Positions 12,757 through 23,888 of a stretch of DNA of 26,336 bases are shown piece by piece. Source of the stretch: a virus. A program made the translations under genes and the position numbers. Position 1 is the first letter of the stretch; every line of letters begins with the position of its first letter. The notes under the pieces were generated by a model, which did not search any database, was not told the DNA's origin, and worked only from the letters and a program-made list of their open reading frames with translations. Location of the stretch: positions 1 to 26,336 of IMG/VR virus record IMGVR_UViG_3300046167_000128. One strand, given 5' to 3'.

Positions 12757-15700
12757 TTATGCTCCTTCTAAAGCTGTAATACGAGCCTCTAGCTCTTGGA
12801 TTGTTTTTACTAATAGTGGTACAAGTTTAGATTGATCTATACCTTGCATTACTGCATTGCCATCATCATCAACTTCGTTGTGTGTACCTGTTACTGCTTC
12901 TGGTACAACTGCTTGTGCTTCATGTGCTAAGAACCCATCGACTGTAGTGTCAGCATCAGCTATAAAGTTAAACCTTGCTGGCTTGAGTTGCTTTAATCTA
13001 GTTGTAGCATCCCATGTGTAATTTACGTTTTCTTTTAGTCGGTAGTCTGATGATGTGTTATATGATGTTGATGATGTATTACAACTTATTGAGCCTACTA
13101 GTCCATTAGAGCTATTTGTCATGTATGCAAAGTAATAGTGTCCATTATATGTACTTTTTGAAGCATAGCAAACATAACTTTCATTCTGTACTTCAACCTT
13201 AATACCGTTGTGGTTGTTTGAGGATTTAACTTGTAAAGCCGCTGGGTTTAAAGCTATAACAATATTTCCTACGTGGTTTATTCTTGTAGTGTTTGCCGAA
13301 TCTATATGCAACCTAGGATTACCATCCCCATCAGACAGCACGATGTTGTTGCTTGAGGTGCGGATGTCTAGGCTGTTTTGGTTGCCGTTGTATGCACCTA
13401 TAAGTGTGTTATTAGCGCCTGTTGTTATTTGATTCCCAGAGTTAATGCCAATAAATGTGTTTTGGTTTGGAGTAGTTAAAGAATATCCAGCCTTACGACC
13501 AATTAATGTATTACTGAGACCAGTAGTATTACTATACCCAGCCTGATACCCAACCGCCGTGTTGTCGCTTGCGGTGGTGTTGTAAACTAACGCATCTCTA
13601 CCTATTGCTACATTATTACTACCAGTAGTGTTTCCATCTAATGCTTGATAACCCAAGGCAGTATTACTACCGCCTGTAGTATTAGATTGTAAAGAGAAAG
13701 AACCAAACCCTGCGTTTTCTGAGCCTGTAGTGTTAAGTTTTAACGAATGATACCCCAAAGCTGTGTTGTAGCTTGCGGTGGTGTTGTTTTCTAGTGCAGA
13801 CATTCCAAGTGCAGTATTGGAGTTACCTGAGGTGTTGTCTTGCAGTGCATTTCTGCCGAAAGCAGCATTATAATTTCCTGTTCTATTATAAAGCATAGAA
13901 TACTGACCGGTAGCTGTATTATCTCCTCCGGTAGTATTATCAAGCAACGACCCCCTACCAATAGCAGTGTTTTCTGAGCCAGTAGTATTATAACGAAGCA
14001 TTATTACCAAACGCATCGTTTCTAGTACCTGTAGTGTTACTACCCAAAGCATAACGCCCAACCGCTGTATTGTCGGAAGCGGTAGTGTTGGACTGTAATG
14101 ACCCTTGACCAACAGCAGTGTTGTAACCGCCTGTAGTGTTGGATAAAAGCGCATCACTACCTACAGCAGTATTTCTAGTACCTGTAGTATTAAGATAAGC
14201 CGCTTGATAACCAACCGCTGTGTTAAAACTTGCGGTGGTGTTGTGCTGTAGTGCCGCCTGACCTAATCCTGTATTTTGATTACCTCCAACATTTAACAGC
14301 ATTGCCGCTGAACCAACTGCTGTATTGTATTGTCCATTTGTATTAGCATTAAGAGATGCGTTACCAAAGGCGGTGTTGAAAGATGCATTAGTATTAGAAC
14401 GCAAACTTAAACGCCCAAATGCACTATTGTACTGACCAGTAGTATTAGAGTAAGCCGCCTCATACCCAACTGCCGTGTTGTTACTTGCGGTAGTATTTGA
14501 GAGCAATGCATTTTGACCAACAGCTACGTTGTTACTACCAGTAGTGTTGTTATATAGAGATTGACCGCCATAAGCGGTGTTAAAGTTTCCTGTTGTGTGG
14601 CTGTAAAGCGCTTTTACACCAAACGCAGTTACCCAAGACCCTGTAGTATTACTATAAGCCGCCTGATACCCAACCGCTGTGTTGTTAGATGCGGTGCTGT
14701 TGAGTAGAAGGGCATCATCGCCAATAGCTGTATTATAAGAGCCTGTAGTATTTAGAAGTAAAGCACCATTACCTAGCGCACTATTTGAAGCTCCGCTTGT
14801 ATTAGTGCTAAGAGCATTTGATCCAATTGCCGTGTTCTTACCACCTGTTAAAGAAGCATCAAGCGAACCATCACCCAACGCCACGTTGTTTGTACCAACA
14901 GGATAGTTACCGTCTAGCTTGATTGTGCCACCGTCTACTGAAACATTACCTGCAACTGTAAGGACCGTCTGTTACGGCTGTGCCTGTTACGTCAATACCT
15001 GTTGATGTTGTGGTTAGTTTTTTAACATCGTTATAATACAAATCAACTGAACCATCAGCCGTTGCAACTAAACCAACTTCACCAGTGTATTTTCCTAAAA
15101 CGACACTATCGCTTCGCATATACAAAGAGCCAGCGCCAGCATCATCAATGAAACTATCAGTCCCATCATGGTAAATCTGTAAGTCAGACCCAGCACCGAA
15201 TATGGCTTTGTCGTTGTCACCGAATGACAAGTTGCCTGTCATTGTGCCGCCAGTTGTAAGCAATCCAGCTGCATTAGTAACGTCAGCAGAGCTTAATGTA
15301 ACAGCACCAGATCTAGTATTGAAAGATGTAACAGCACCAGATGCAGTAAACGCAGCATCATCCCATGCAGAACCATCCCAAATATAAAGTTGGTCTACTC
15401 CAGAGTTCCAATAAATACTACCTGTTGCTAACGCATTGCCATCATTATCAACTGTTGGTGCAACAGATTTACTACCTAAATAAATATCAGTAAATTCATC
15501 TAATGCAGTTTCAGCAGCAGTCTTAGCTGTTTGTGCTGCCTGTTGCAGAAGTAGCAGCACTTGTTGCAGAGTTTGCAGCATTTGTTGCATTTGTTCCAGC
15601 ATTTTGTATAGCAGTTAAATTATCAGTAACATTAGTTAAATCACTTGCAAGAGGTGCAATAGCATTTATAGCTGTAATATTGTTAGCTACATCTGATAAA

Positions 15701-16719
15701 TATTGTGCGTTAGGTGCTACTAAATTTACATTTGTAATGTTGTCAGCAACAGTAGTTACTTTAGTAATTACATTACCAACATCATTAACGTCATCTACAT
15801 TATTAGCAACTAAGTTAATGTTAGTAGAATTAGCATTGGCTGTAGTTATCGCTGATATATTATTATTAACCCCAGTAACGTCAGCAATCTTAGAAGCTAC
15901 ACTGTTTACCTGCGATATAGATCCAGCAACTGTACCTATATTTGTAGAAGCAATAGCTACTGTGTCTATATTTGTTAGTTTTGCTTGTACCGCAGAGATT
16001 TCACCAAGAGAATCAGCTACATCATTGACATCAGATATAGACCCACCAACTGTATTAATGTTAGATATAGAACCAGCTACTGTATTTATATTTGTAAGCG
16101 CAGAATTGATTGCAGTTATGCTAGTCATTGAGTTACCAACTGCAACAACCTGTGCGTTAGAGCCAGCAACAGTAGTAATATTACTGCTGATACCAGCTAG
16201 TGTAGCAATCTCAGAGGTAACTGATCCGATTGCTGTTAAATCCGCGCCAGTAGGGCCAACCTCTAAAGCACCAGTGCTGGTGTTAAATTGAATTGTCTTA
16301 CCTTTGCGGCTGTCAAGTGCAGGGAGGAGTAAACCACTTGCCAACTCATAGTCATTAATTTGTATCGTGCGTGAAGCCTTGTCATCAAGGTCAGCAATCT
16401 GGGCAACAATGCGATCTAGCTGCGCATCTATAGACGAACCATTATAACTAGACGTTAAATCGGTTGTACGCTCCATAGGAACGTCTCTGACAAGCGTTAC
16501 CTCGTCATTTAACGTAGCACCAGCAGTTAGAGTTACAGAGCCTGTAGAGCCATTTCCTCCAGAAACTGTATAATGCGTGGTAATTGTCTTTAGTGTACCC
16601 TCGATGTAAACTTTTATGTCTGTGTTATCAAAGAACTCAAACGGAACTGTAAACACAGTTTGTCCAGCAGTTGCCGTGTAGTTTATTCTTGGGTCATTGT
16701 TAGCTATGTTTATTGTCAT
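12757..16719 (-). CDS. tail fibre: T7 anchor, repeat shaft, S74 chaperone (three frame breaks)
   Basis: About 1320 residues when repaired. Residues 1-115 (NNDPRINYTATAGQTVFTVP; EFFDNTDIKVYIEG; VTLVRDVPMERTTDL) are the T7 fibre N-terminal domain that binds the tail. Residues of about 150-390 are a repetitive shaft (SNINTVAG, ITNVN type). Residues of about 610-1120 are 30 tandem 17-residue units. Residues of about 1223-1320 (DYRLKENVNYTWD; FLAHEAQAVVPEAV; PLLVKTIQELEARI) are the peptidase S74 intramolecular chaperone, which trimerises the fibre and cleaves itself off. Frames break near 15539 and 14962 (one extra base each) and near 14000 (net two bases short). Ribosome site AGAGGTG before ATG 16719. 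Receptor-binding protein. Confidence 0.9.
13360..14887 (-). repeat. 30 tandem 51-bp units coding a 17-residue repeat
   Basis: The consensus unit is NTAVGxxALxxNTTGSx. Typical copies: NTAIGSNALSTNTSGAS, NTAVGYQAAYSNTTGSW, NTALGYHSLKLNTTGSE. Thirty units would span 1530 bp; the segment is 1528 bp, so exactly two bases are missing, and the missing pair falls in the unit reading NDAFGNNA-RYNTTGSE near 14000. The units diverge at DNA level, so this is an old protein repeat, similar to head repeats of trimeric adhesins. Confidence 0.85.
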
Positions 16720-16786
16720 GTGTCACCTCTGTGTTCTTTTTTCCATTGATTGCATAGAAGCGCAACGCACAAAATATTTACACAAT

Positions 16787-19700
16787 TTATGGCCTGTTAG
16801 GTAATTGCCCTACAATATCTTTCATTGTGTCTTTAATTACGTCACCAGTAGCTACTGTTTCTATAAGAGGAAGCATATTTACAAATTTCTTTGCGCCATC
16901 TCCTACATCACCTTCAATCATAAGCTTTATTGATCGCATCATTTCTAATGTCCAATCTGCTGGTGCGCCACCTACACTTACTGCTGCACCTAATGGATCG
17001 TATCCACCGCTATATTTTGGCTGTATTGGAAAACCACTATCAAAACCAAACTCATGTGCCATTGATAGCGTTCTATAAAGCATATCGCTTTGTAGTGCAG
17101 CTATACCTGACATATCAAAAGATCTCATTACTTTATCTTCTATATCCATTTTTTCCCAAGCCCAGTCAGGTGTGCGGAATTTTGTAATACTATATCCAAG
17201 TATCATTGCTACAGCTATATGAGCCGTTTTATTTCTTACAGCACCAGCTGCCATATTACCTGTAATTTTGTTTAATGCTCCAACCACAAAGCTATAAAAA
17301 GTAAATGGTAATGCTAAGAAGCCAGATTCAAATCTAACATATCCTGGGACTCTAGAATCTTTTGGCATTTTATCATAGTATGGCAAAGTTCTAGCTATAT
17401 GATCTGGTATATATGCTACACCATCCATAGTAATTGGCTTATCTTCTGGACCACCCATAATAACCCTGTTCATAACGCCAGATCTTAACGCATTTCTAAA
17501 CTCAGTTACTGCCTCTACGTCAGTCCACGCTTCAGTGTTTGGCTGTATTAAGTCACCACCTTTAGATCTTTGATATGGCATTTTGCTTATACGTTTTGCC
17601 ATTGCTGGAGTTATATTATACCTAGCTAAAAATTCTTTTTCAAAATCTGAAGCTTGATTTTTTGTTAATCTAATTGATGACTCAATAATTGTATGGCCGC
17701 GGACTATACTGTCTAATACTTTCATACCTACAGTTACAGGGCCAAGTCCATTTGCTACAAAAAATGCATTGTTAAGTTTGTCTGGGACTGTTTTATTAAA
17801 CATATTGTTAGATAAACTTTCCATTAACCTTAAATGTGTAGTTCCTTGCTTTAACTCTAAGGCTTCACCAGCTAATTTTAATTCGTTTGCACCAACACCC
17901 CATTTAACATCATCCATTAACCCTATAACTGTACGGCCTAACACATTTAACTCATGATCCATAAATATAGATGCAGCGTCACCAAATGCTGCTACACCAG
18001 AACCACCAAGAAACGTCCAGCTTGTTGCTGTTCTAAGCATATCTGCTATTTTTGTATCCCAAGCATCAGGTCGTTTTAATGCAGCACCAACTACTCTATC
18101 ATATGTATGCACATAATTTTTTATAAACTTATTTATTTTTTTAGGAGGAACATTATCTTTTTTCATATCATTGCGTAATCTATCAATTTTTTCCTCTAAT
18201 GTCATGAGCTTGCCATTATCAGGATTTAAATTAGCTTTGTGATATTCTAGTTTTGGAGCAACTCTTGCGCCATAATTAATCATAAGTTCTTTAACGTCAG
18301 TAACTAAATAATTTTTTATATCTTTATTAGGTATACTTAGTCTCCTAGAGACAAGAGGACCGCTGCGACCATAACCAGTAAAAATAGCGTCAATGGCATC
18401 TTCTTCTGTTTCCTCCATAATGTTTTCAATCGTTTCTTCTGCTCTACGATACAATGAATCTGGATCAGTTGCTAGTTTTTGCATAATATAAAAACCATTA
18501 GCATCTTTACTAATTACAGTAGGATCTTTTTTATATGCCTCTATAAGAGCGTTTCTAAATCCATCTCTATCTTTGTGTATTTTTTTTCTATTAAATATTC
18601 TAGGTAAATCATATTTAGTTTTTGCAGTTTTTTTGTCATTAAATTTAATAACTTCAGCTGCATTGTCTATTTTTGCTCTTATTTCTTTAATTGCTGTATT
18701 TAAATCAACTAAACCTTTTTCCATTTTTTTTGTTAAATTTAATTTACTATGCGCTAATTGTAATTCTTCTATAGATTTAGCATTATTAATTGTGTCAAAT
18801 TGTTTGTTAAAATTATCAATTTGATCTTGGTATTTTGTTATTGTATCTTGCACATCAGCTTTTAATTTAACTTGCTTAGATGTTAAGCCTCTATTGCTTT
18901 CTTGTGCAATAATTGATCTTTGTATTACTTTTTGCTTATCTATAATAGCTTGCATTGCATCTATTTCAGAAGACATCCATCTTTTATTTTGATCAATTAT
19001 TTTATTAGTAACGCTTATTACCTCAAACGCTCTACCTAAATCTTTATTGTAAGATTCTTCAAATACATCACGTTTATTTATTAAACCTATTTCTTCAAGC
19101 TCTTTACCAAATGGCTCAAAATACCCTCTTACAGCTTGCATAGCTTGCGCTTCTTGTAGAGATACTTTGTCATATGGAACATCATCCATAATTAATTGGC
19201 CAATATGGCTTTGCCATTCAGACGGAGGAAAAGCACTCATACCAATTCTTTTTCTTACACCTTCGATTGGCCCTGCAAGATTTACATTAAGAACTTCTGG
19301 GTTTCCTCTAGGGCTTACTTCCCTATAACCATTATCAACTACTTCCATAGCTTTGTACCATTCGCCCTGTCTGCGACCAGCATTTATAAACACAGAATTA
19401 CCAACACTTTTACCCATTTGATTTGCAACTAATGGCAATCCATTAGACCCACCAAGCAATAACATTTCTTCAGTATATTTATCTGGTATGTCTTTGTCTG
19501 TAACAGTAGCTTTTAAAGGACTTGGTATTGCTTTACCAAGCCAAGACTCATTAAACCATTTACCAGTATATGATAATGGAGTTCCATCTTTTGTTGGCCT
19601 TGAATTTACACTATTTAAAAATTGTTTATATTTTGTACTATAATTTCTAACTCTTACTTTTCCATTTCGTGGACGTTCAATATATTTTCCAAGACCATAG

Positions 19701-20377
19701 CCAAATGCACTTGAGATTGCTGTATCAGCCATAGTGCTAAGAGAAGCAGCAAACATAATATCATCTACTTCATCAGGGTTTACACCTATATCTGTAAATG
19801 CTGTTGTTATATTATATGCGCCACTTGTTACTGCAGCATCTAATGCAGCTATTTTTGATAGCTCTTTACCTGTATACCTTTTGCCTGTTAACAGTGCATT
19901 TGCTCTAGCAACTTGCTTTAAGCTACCTTTAAGACCACCTTTATATAAAGCATATCCTGTTGCTCTTGATAAATTTACAGCAACATATGGTGTAGCTATT
20001 GTAACTGGTAGCAATGGATCACTTACAAATGCAGTTAAAGTAGAAGCATTGTTCATAGATTCTTTATCTCTATTTTTTCTGCTAATATAATCTAATGCTG
20101 ACAAAAAGTTTTCTTCGCTGCCTATTCCATACGCTCTTAAATATTGTGCGTCTTGTGAATAAAGATCGTTATTTTCAATATATGTTTCAATTCTATCATT
20201 TGAATCTGGATCGTAAGGTGTATCACTTGTGTAAAATTTTAATTGCTGTAAAGGCGCAGAAAAAAGTCTACGTGATTGTGCGTTAAATGCTTGCCCATAA
20301 CTTGTTTTTGTTATGTCTCTTGGTTTACCTTGAGTCTGAGAATATACTGGTGCTAATGGAATTTCTATATCTGCCAT
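16787..20377 (-). CDS. internal virion protein, large, gp16-like position
   Basis: 1196 residues, the second of two very large proteins between tail tubular and fibre genes, the place of T7 gp16. It begins MADIEIPLAPVYSQTQGKPR. Hydrophobic stretches occur near residues 112-150 (DPLLPVTIATPYVAVNLSRA), 207-235 and 1015-1070 (FLALPFTFYSFVVGALNKIT; HIAVAMILGYSI); residues of about 450-600 are highly charged and helical. It would be an ejected protein that helps form the trans-envelope DNA channel. I do not see a lytic transglycosylase domain as in T7 gp16. ATG overlaps the upstream stop by one base (TGATG). Role by position and size. Confidence 0.65.
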   Translation of the reverse strand: MADIEIPLAPVYSQTQGKPRDITKTSYGQAFNAQSRRLFSAPLQQLKFYTSDTPYDPDSNDRIETYIENNDLYSQDAQYLRAYGIGSEENFLSALDYISRKNRDKESMNNASTLTAFVSDPLLPVTIATPYVAVNLSRATGYALYKGGLKGSLKQVARANALLTGKRYTGKELSKIAALDAAVTSGAYNITTAFTDIGVNPDEVDDIMFAASLSTMADTAISSAFGYGLGKYIERPRNGKVRVRNYSTKYKQFLNSVNSRPTKDGTPLSYTGKWFNESWLGKAIPSPLKATVTDKDIPDKYTEEMLLLGGSNGLPLVANQMGKSVGNSVFINAGRRQGEWYKAMEVVDNGYREVSPRGNPEVLNVNLAGPIEGVRKRIGMSAFPPSEWQSHIGQLIMDDVPYDKVSLQEAQAMQAVRGYFEPFGKELEEIGLINKRDVFEESYNKDLGRAFEVISVTNKIIDQNKRWMSSEIDAMQAIIDKQKVIQRSIIAQESNRGLTSKQVKLKADVQDTITKYQDQIDNFNKQFDTINNAKSIEELQLAHSKLNLTKKMEKGLVDLNTAIKEIRAKIDNAAEVIKFNDKKTAKTKYDLPRIFNRKKIHKDRDGFRNALIEAYKKDPTVISKDANGFYIMQKLATDPDSLYRRAEETIENIMEETEEDAIDAIFTGYGRSGPLVSRRLSIPNKDIKNYLVTDVKELMINYGARVAPKLEYHKANLNPDNGKLMTLEEKIDRLRNDMKKDNVPPKKINKFIKNYVHTYDRVVGAALKRPDAWDTKIADMLRTATSWTFLGGSGVAAFGDAASIFMDHELNVLGRTVIGLMDDVKWGVGANELKLAGEALELKQGTTHLRLMESLSNNMFNKTVPDKLNNAFFVANGLGPVTVGMKVLDSIVRGHTIIESSIRLTKNQASDFEKEFLARYNITPAMAKRISKMPYQRSKGGDLIQPNTEAWTDVEAVTEFRNALRSGVMNRVIMGGPEDKPITMDGVAYIPDHIARTLPYYDKMPKDSRVPGYVRFESGFLALPFTFYSFVVGALNKITGNMAAGAVRNKTAHIAVAMILGYSITKFRTPDWAWEKMDIEDKVMRSFDMSGIAALQSDMLYRTLSMAHEFGFDSGFPIQPKYSGGYDPLGAAVSVGGAPADWTLEMMRSIKLMIEGDVGDGAKKFVNMLPLIETVATGDVIKDTMKDIVGQLPNRP

Positions 20378-23300
20378 CAGTTATTGTCCCCATAAGATAA
20401 TTCTTTTCTTGCATCAAATATTTCTTTAATTTGCTCTTCTGTGTAAACCTGCAAAAGTTGTGGATATTCATCAAGAAGTTTAAGCTGTTCATAGCTTTTA
20501 AAAAATTCACGCGATGCTAAAACTTCAATAAAAGATTTTGACCTTACAGATAAATCAGGACTCATTAATGCGCTTCTATGCTGCTGATGTGTAACAAATC
20601 TATCTTTAGCTTTTCCTTCTTCATCTGACGGAATTAAAGTGTATTGCTCTCCGTTTATAGGTATTTCTTCCCATCTATCAAAATCATTTATAAAACCTGC
20701 TATATATTTAGGTTGTCCATTTGCAAAAGAAACTGTGTCAGGTTTCCAAACAATAGACGCAATTAAAGTATCATAGCCTTGCCTAACTCTTTCTTGGTTA
20801 TATAAATTTGCAGATGCATCATAAGAACCTTCTTGAAATCCCATTGACTCCAAGACTGTGCCAACTAACAAACCAGCATTCATACCAAGTATATCTCTAA
20901 ATCCTTGTTTGATTTGATCAAAAGTTGTCGTTTCTCCTAGCAATGGGCTGTCTGGATTGCTAGCAATTAAAGCATCTGTAAGACTCCCAACTGATTCTAA
21001 AAAGTCAGTTTTGCTTATATGTGAAGATATAGCATACTCAACTGCTCCATCTATAGTTGGTGCAATAACATTAGAATCTGCTTTTGCGCTTATGTCTTTT
21101 GTATAATCTTCTATATATTCATTAACATATTCATCTGTTATAATGTTTCCTCTAGCTTTAGCCATTTTTAAACCAGCTATTATTTGCGCTTTGTAATTTG
21201 CACTCATATTTTTATCATCAAAATAACGAATTAAGTTTTTGTATTTTTTATTATCTTTTGACAAATCAATTAATATATCTTGCTCAACATTTCCTTGATA
21301 TTCATTAAGTTCAAACATTGCTGTAGAAGCAAGTATGCCTTCTTTTTTAGCTGTATAATGTGCAGCTGCTAATTTGTTGTAAGCACCTTTGCTAATTTTA
21401 TTCTTTAATCTATCACCTACATATGGTGTTCCAGCAGATGTTGTTTGTGCATTTGTATATTGTGACCACAAACCTGCTGCTGTATTTATATCATCTTCAT
21501 TTTGTGAGTTTACTACATTTTCAAAATAAGTTTTTACAGCTGGAAACATATTATTATTACCAAGCTCTTGAAATAACTCTTCATACATTTTTATATTACT
21601 AGAATTTATTAATAAATTTTCACCATAAACTTGATCTTGATAAAATTTAAGATCGTCTTCTGGTACTTGGCCTTGGCCTTCCATTGTAATACCAATAATG
21701 TTTAATCTTTTATTGGTTAAATTTGTATCAATTTCACGTTTTATATCATTTAGTCTTGCTTGTATGGATCTATTTACCACTGTTGGTATGTCATCAAATG
21801 CATTTCTGTAAGCTGTAAGTACATATTTACCATCATCAGATAATGCAGCCTCATCGTGTAGAGTTGGATTTTCAAGCATACCTTTAATTTTTATTAATTC
21901 ATTATAAGACACACCTCTTTGCCTTGCTAACCTATTCATAGTATGACCAAATATAGTACCTAAAGAATCTAGCTTTGATTGTTGATCTTTAAATTTACCA
22001 TTTAATATTGCTTTTTGAAATTTAGTATAATCATTTACAGGGTCTTGTGATGTAGCCATGTTTCTTAAATTATTTTGTATTTGTTTTTCTACTTTATCTA
22101 TAACTAACGAATCTCTTGTTCTTATAAATGTAGCTTTAGTTGTTAAATATTTTACTAAATCACCTCTACCTTTAACATCCATATCTATAATAAATTGTGC
22201 TAACTCGCCTGTATTTTCAAAAAGCTCGTTTCTTTGTATTTGATGTTGGTCAAGCAATGCAGTTAAACTAACTACATCTGGATTTGGTTTATTTAATTCA
22301 AGTTGTAGATTGTTTATCTTTTCCTCATCATCTGAAGCAAAATCTATTTTCATAGATATATAATGTGTTAATAAACCTTCTTTAACTGCAGCCCTTGTAT
22401 CAACAGGTACACCTTTTACTAATTCATTTATTTGCTCAACTGTTGTTACTGAACTTAATTTTGGAATTAATAATGTTGTATAATTATCTTTTGCAGTTTC
22501 TATATATTCTTCTGTTCTAACGCTAGAATTTTCTAATGCATTAGCTAATGTTTCTGGTTTAGTATCTAACAGTGCATCTATAGTTAATTGTCTTAATTCA
22601 AAATTTTGTATAGTTTCTGGTTTACTTAATAAGCTAAGAAATTCTTTTTGTTGCACGCTATCAAACTCTGCGTATTGCTGTGCTAAAGATGTGTGCGCTG
22701 ATAACAATTGTAAGCTGTCTATTTGCTCCATTCTTTGTGTGTATTGTGGAAATGTAAGACCGCCAGTATTTTTTAATCTTTCGCTACGCGCTCTTTCCAT
22801 ATCTAAATTTTCTAATACATCAAGATGTGAAGTTGTACCGCTTGTTACAGCTTCTTTAATTGAAGCCATATGATTATAGCCAACAGTAAGATCATTTAAC
22901 AAAATAGATTTTCTACTATTTTCTATTTCTTCTGCTTTCATAGAAGTATATGTTTTAGACGCATAAGCTGTACCAGACTCATTTATATAACGACTAAAGT
23001 AAGTATCTTCTCCATCTGCGTTAATCATGCTAGCAACATGACTACTAATTAATTCATTATAATGGTCTGCATTTCTTGCAAATTTTGCATAGTGTGCGCC
23101 TTGCGCAGCTAACTCTTTGTCAACAGATTCTTCAAAGCGTGCATTAATTATTTCTTGAAATGAACTTGCTGCAATCTCCCCATATTCTTCTGGTGGTTGA
23201 TATACTTTTGGTTGATTTGTTTTTGGGTCTAGCGCAACAATGTCACTAGAAGACAATGACATAGCTTTTTCCGCACCAATTTTATTTGCTTCTACAGCTG

Positions 23301-23436
23301 CACTTTTAAAAGCACGATTGCTAAACTCATTTGCTTGTGCGGCTACTTGTTCCCACAACTCAGCTTCGCCTGTGTTTATTCTGCGCACGCCAACTGGCTT
23401 ATTAAAAACTTGTGTTTGTTGTCTTATAACAGCCAT
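20377..23436 (-). CDS. internal virion protein, large, gp15-like position
   Basis: 1019 residues beginning MAVIRQQTQVFNKPVGVRRI, preceded by AGGAATAAAAC. It is almost wholly alpha-helical and charged (QVAAQANEFSNRAFKSAAVE; NKIGAEKAMSL; DIKREIDTNLTNKRLNIIG), without membrane spans, as is typical of T7 gp15-type core proteins ejected into the host. It follows the gp14-like gene by nine bases and is coupled to the gp16-like gene. Sequence identity to T7 is not visible; the call rests on gene order, size and composition. Confidence 0.65.
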   Translation of the reverse strand: MAVIRQQTQVFNKPVGVRRINTGEAELWEQVAAQANEFSNRAFKSAAVEANKIGAEKAMSLSSSDIVALDPKTNQPKVYQPPEEYGEIAASSFQEIINARFEESVDKELAAQGAHYAKFARNADHYNELISSHVASMINADGEDTYFSRYINESGTAYASKTYTSMKAEEIENSRKSILLNDLTVGYNHMASIKEAVTSGTTSHLDVLENLDMERARSERLKNTGGLTFPQYTQRMEQIDSLQLLSAHTSLAQQYAEFDSVQQKEFLSLLSKPETIQNFELRQLTIDALLDTKPETLANALENSSVRTEEYIETAKDNYTTLLIPKLSSVTTVEQINELVKGVPVDTRAAVKEGLLTHYISMKIDFASDDEEKINNLQLELNKPNPDVVSLTALLDQHQIQRNELFENTGELAQFIIDMDVKGRGDLVKYLTTKATFIRTRDSLVIDKVEKQIQNNLRNMATSQDPVNDYTKFQKAILNGKFKDQQSKLDSLGTIFGHTMNRLARQRGVSYNELIKIKGMLENPTLHDEAALSDDGKYVLTAYRNAFDDIPTVVNRSIQARLNDIKREIDTNLTNKRLNIIGITMEGQGQVPEDDLKFYQDQVYGENLLINSSNIKMYEELFQELGNNNMFPAVKTYFENVVNSQNEDDINTAAGLWSQYTNAQTTSAGTPYVGDRLKNKISKGAYNKLAAAHYTAKKEGILASTAMFELNEYQGNVEQDILIDLSKDNKKYKNLIRYFDDKNMSANYKAQIIAGLKMAKARGNIITDEYVNEYIEDYTKDISAKADSNVIAPTIDGAVEYAISSHISKTDFLESVGSLTDALIASNPDSPLLGETTTFDQIKQGFRDILGMNAGLLVGTVLESMGFQEGSYDASANLYNQERVRQGYDTLIASIVWKPDTVSFANGQPKYIAGFINDFDRWEEIPINGEQYTLIPSDEEGKAKDRFVTHQQHRSALMSPDLSVRSKSFIEVLASREFFKSYEQLKLLDEYPQLLQVYTEEQIKEIFDARKELSYGDNN

Positions 23437-23445
23437 GTTTTATTC

Positions 23446-23888
23446 CTATGTTTTAGTTTTTTGATAATCGTGTATACCTTGCGCCACAGTTCCAGCGGCC
23501 TGTAGCAAAGAAGCACGTTTAGCATTTTTACCAGCGCGACGTAGAGCCATAGCCTCTCTAGTTCTTGCGCTAGCCTCCATGTTTCTTTGTTGTGATAATC
23601 TGCTTAGATCTTCAGCGGCTATTTCTTTTTGTTTTTCTAAGAACGCTTCAACTGATCTATCTGATCCTATGTCACGACCACTGGCTGCAAACATTGCTAC
23701 ATTTGTTTTTGTTGCAATATCGTACTCGTATCTGCGTTGCGCTGCTTGTTGCAGTGCTAACACTTCACCCTGTTCACGTTCAGTCTCAGTGTTAAATGCA
23801 TCCATTCTAGCTGCATCTTCTTTAGCTTTACCTGCCTGTATTGAGGCATATGCTGATATTCCAGCGCTAAGTAATTGAAAAAAAGCAT
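23446..23888 (-). CDS. internal virion protein, gp14-like (frame break at the start)
   Basis: The open frame from ATG 23805 (MDAFNTETEREQGEVLALQQ) is coding, but protein-like sequence continues upstream in that frame: FFQLLSAGISAYASIQAGKA, KEDAAR. The natural start is ATG 23888, which overlaps the upstream stop as TAATG, exactly like other junctions here; it is out of frame by one base across a run of seven T. One more T (MLFFQLLSAG...) gives 147 residues. The hydrophobic start plus long Ala/Gln/Arg-rich helix (QAAQRRYEYDIATKTNVAMF) suits the smallest ejection protein. The sequence at the run is also a -1 slippery heptamer. Confidence 0.65.

Noticed and set aside
13360-14887. CRISPR-like periodic repeat
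   Set aside because: The 51-bp period is in a protein frame, units are diverged at DNA level and there are no unique spacers; it is a protein repeat.
15533-16291. 252-codon rightward frame opposite the fibre shaft
   Set aside because: Produced by the repetitive composition of the fibre gene; valine/alanine/isoleucine-rich nonsense and antisense to an evident CDS.
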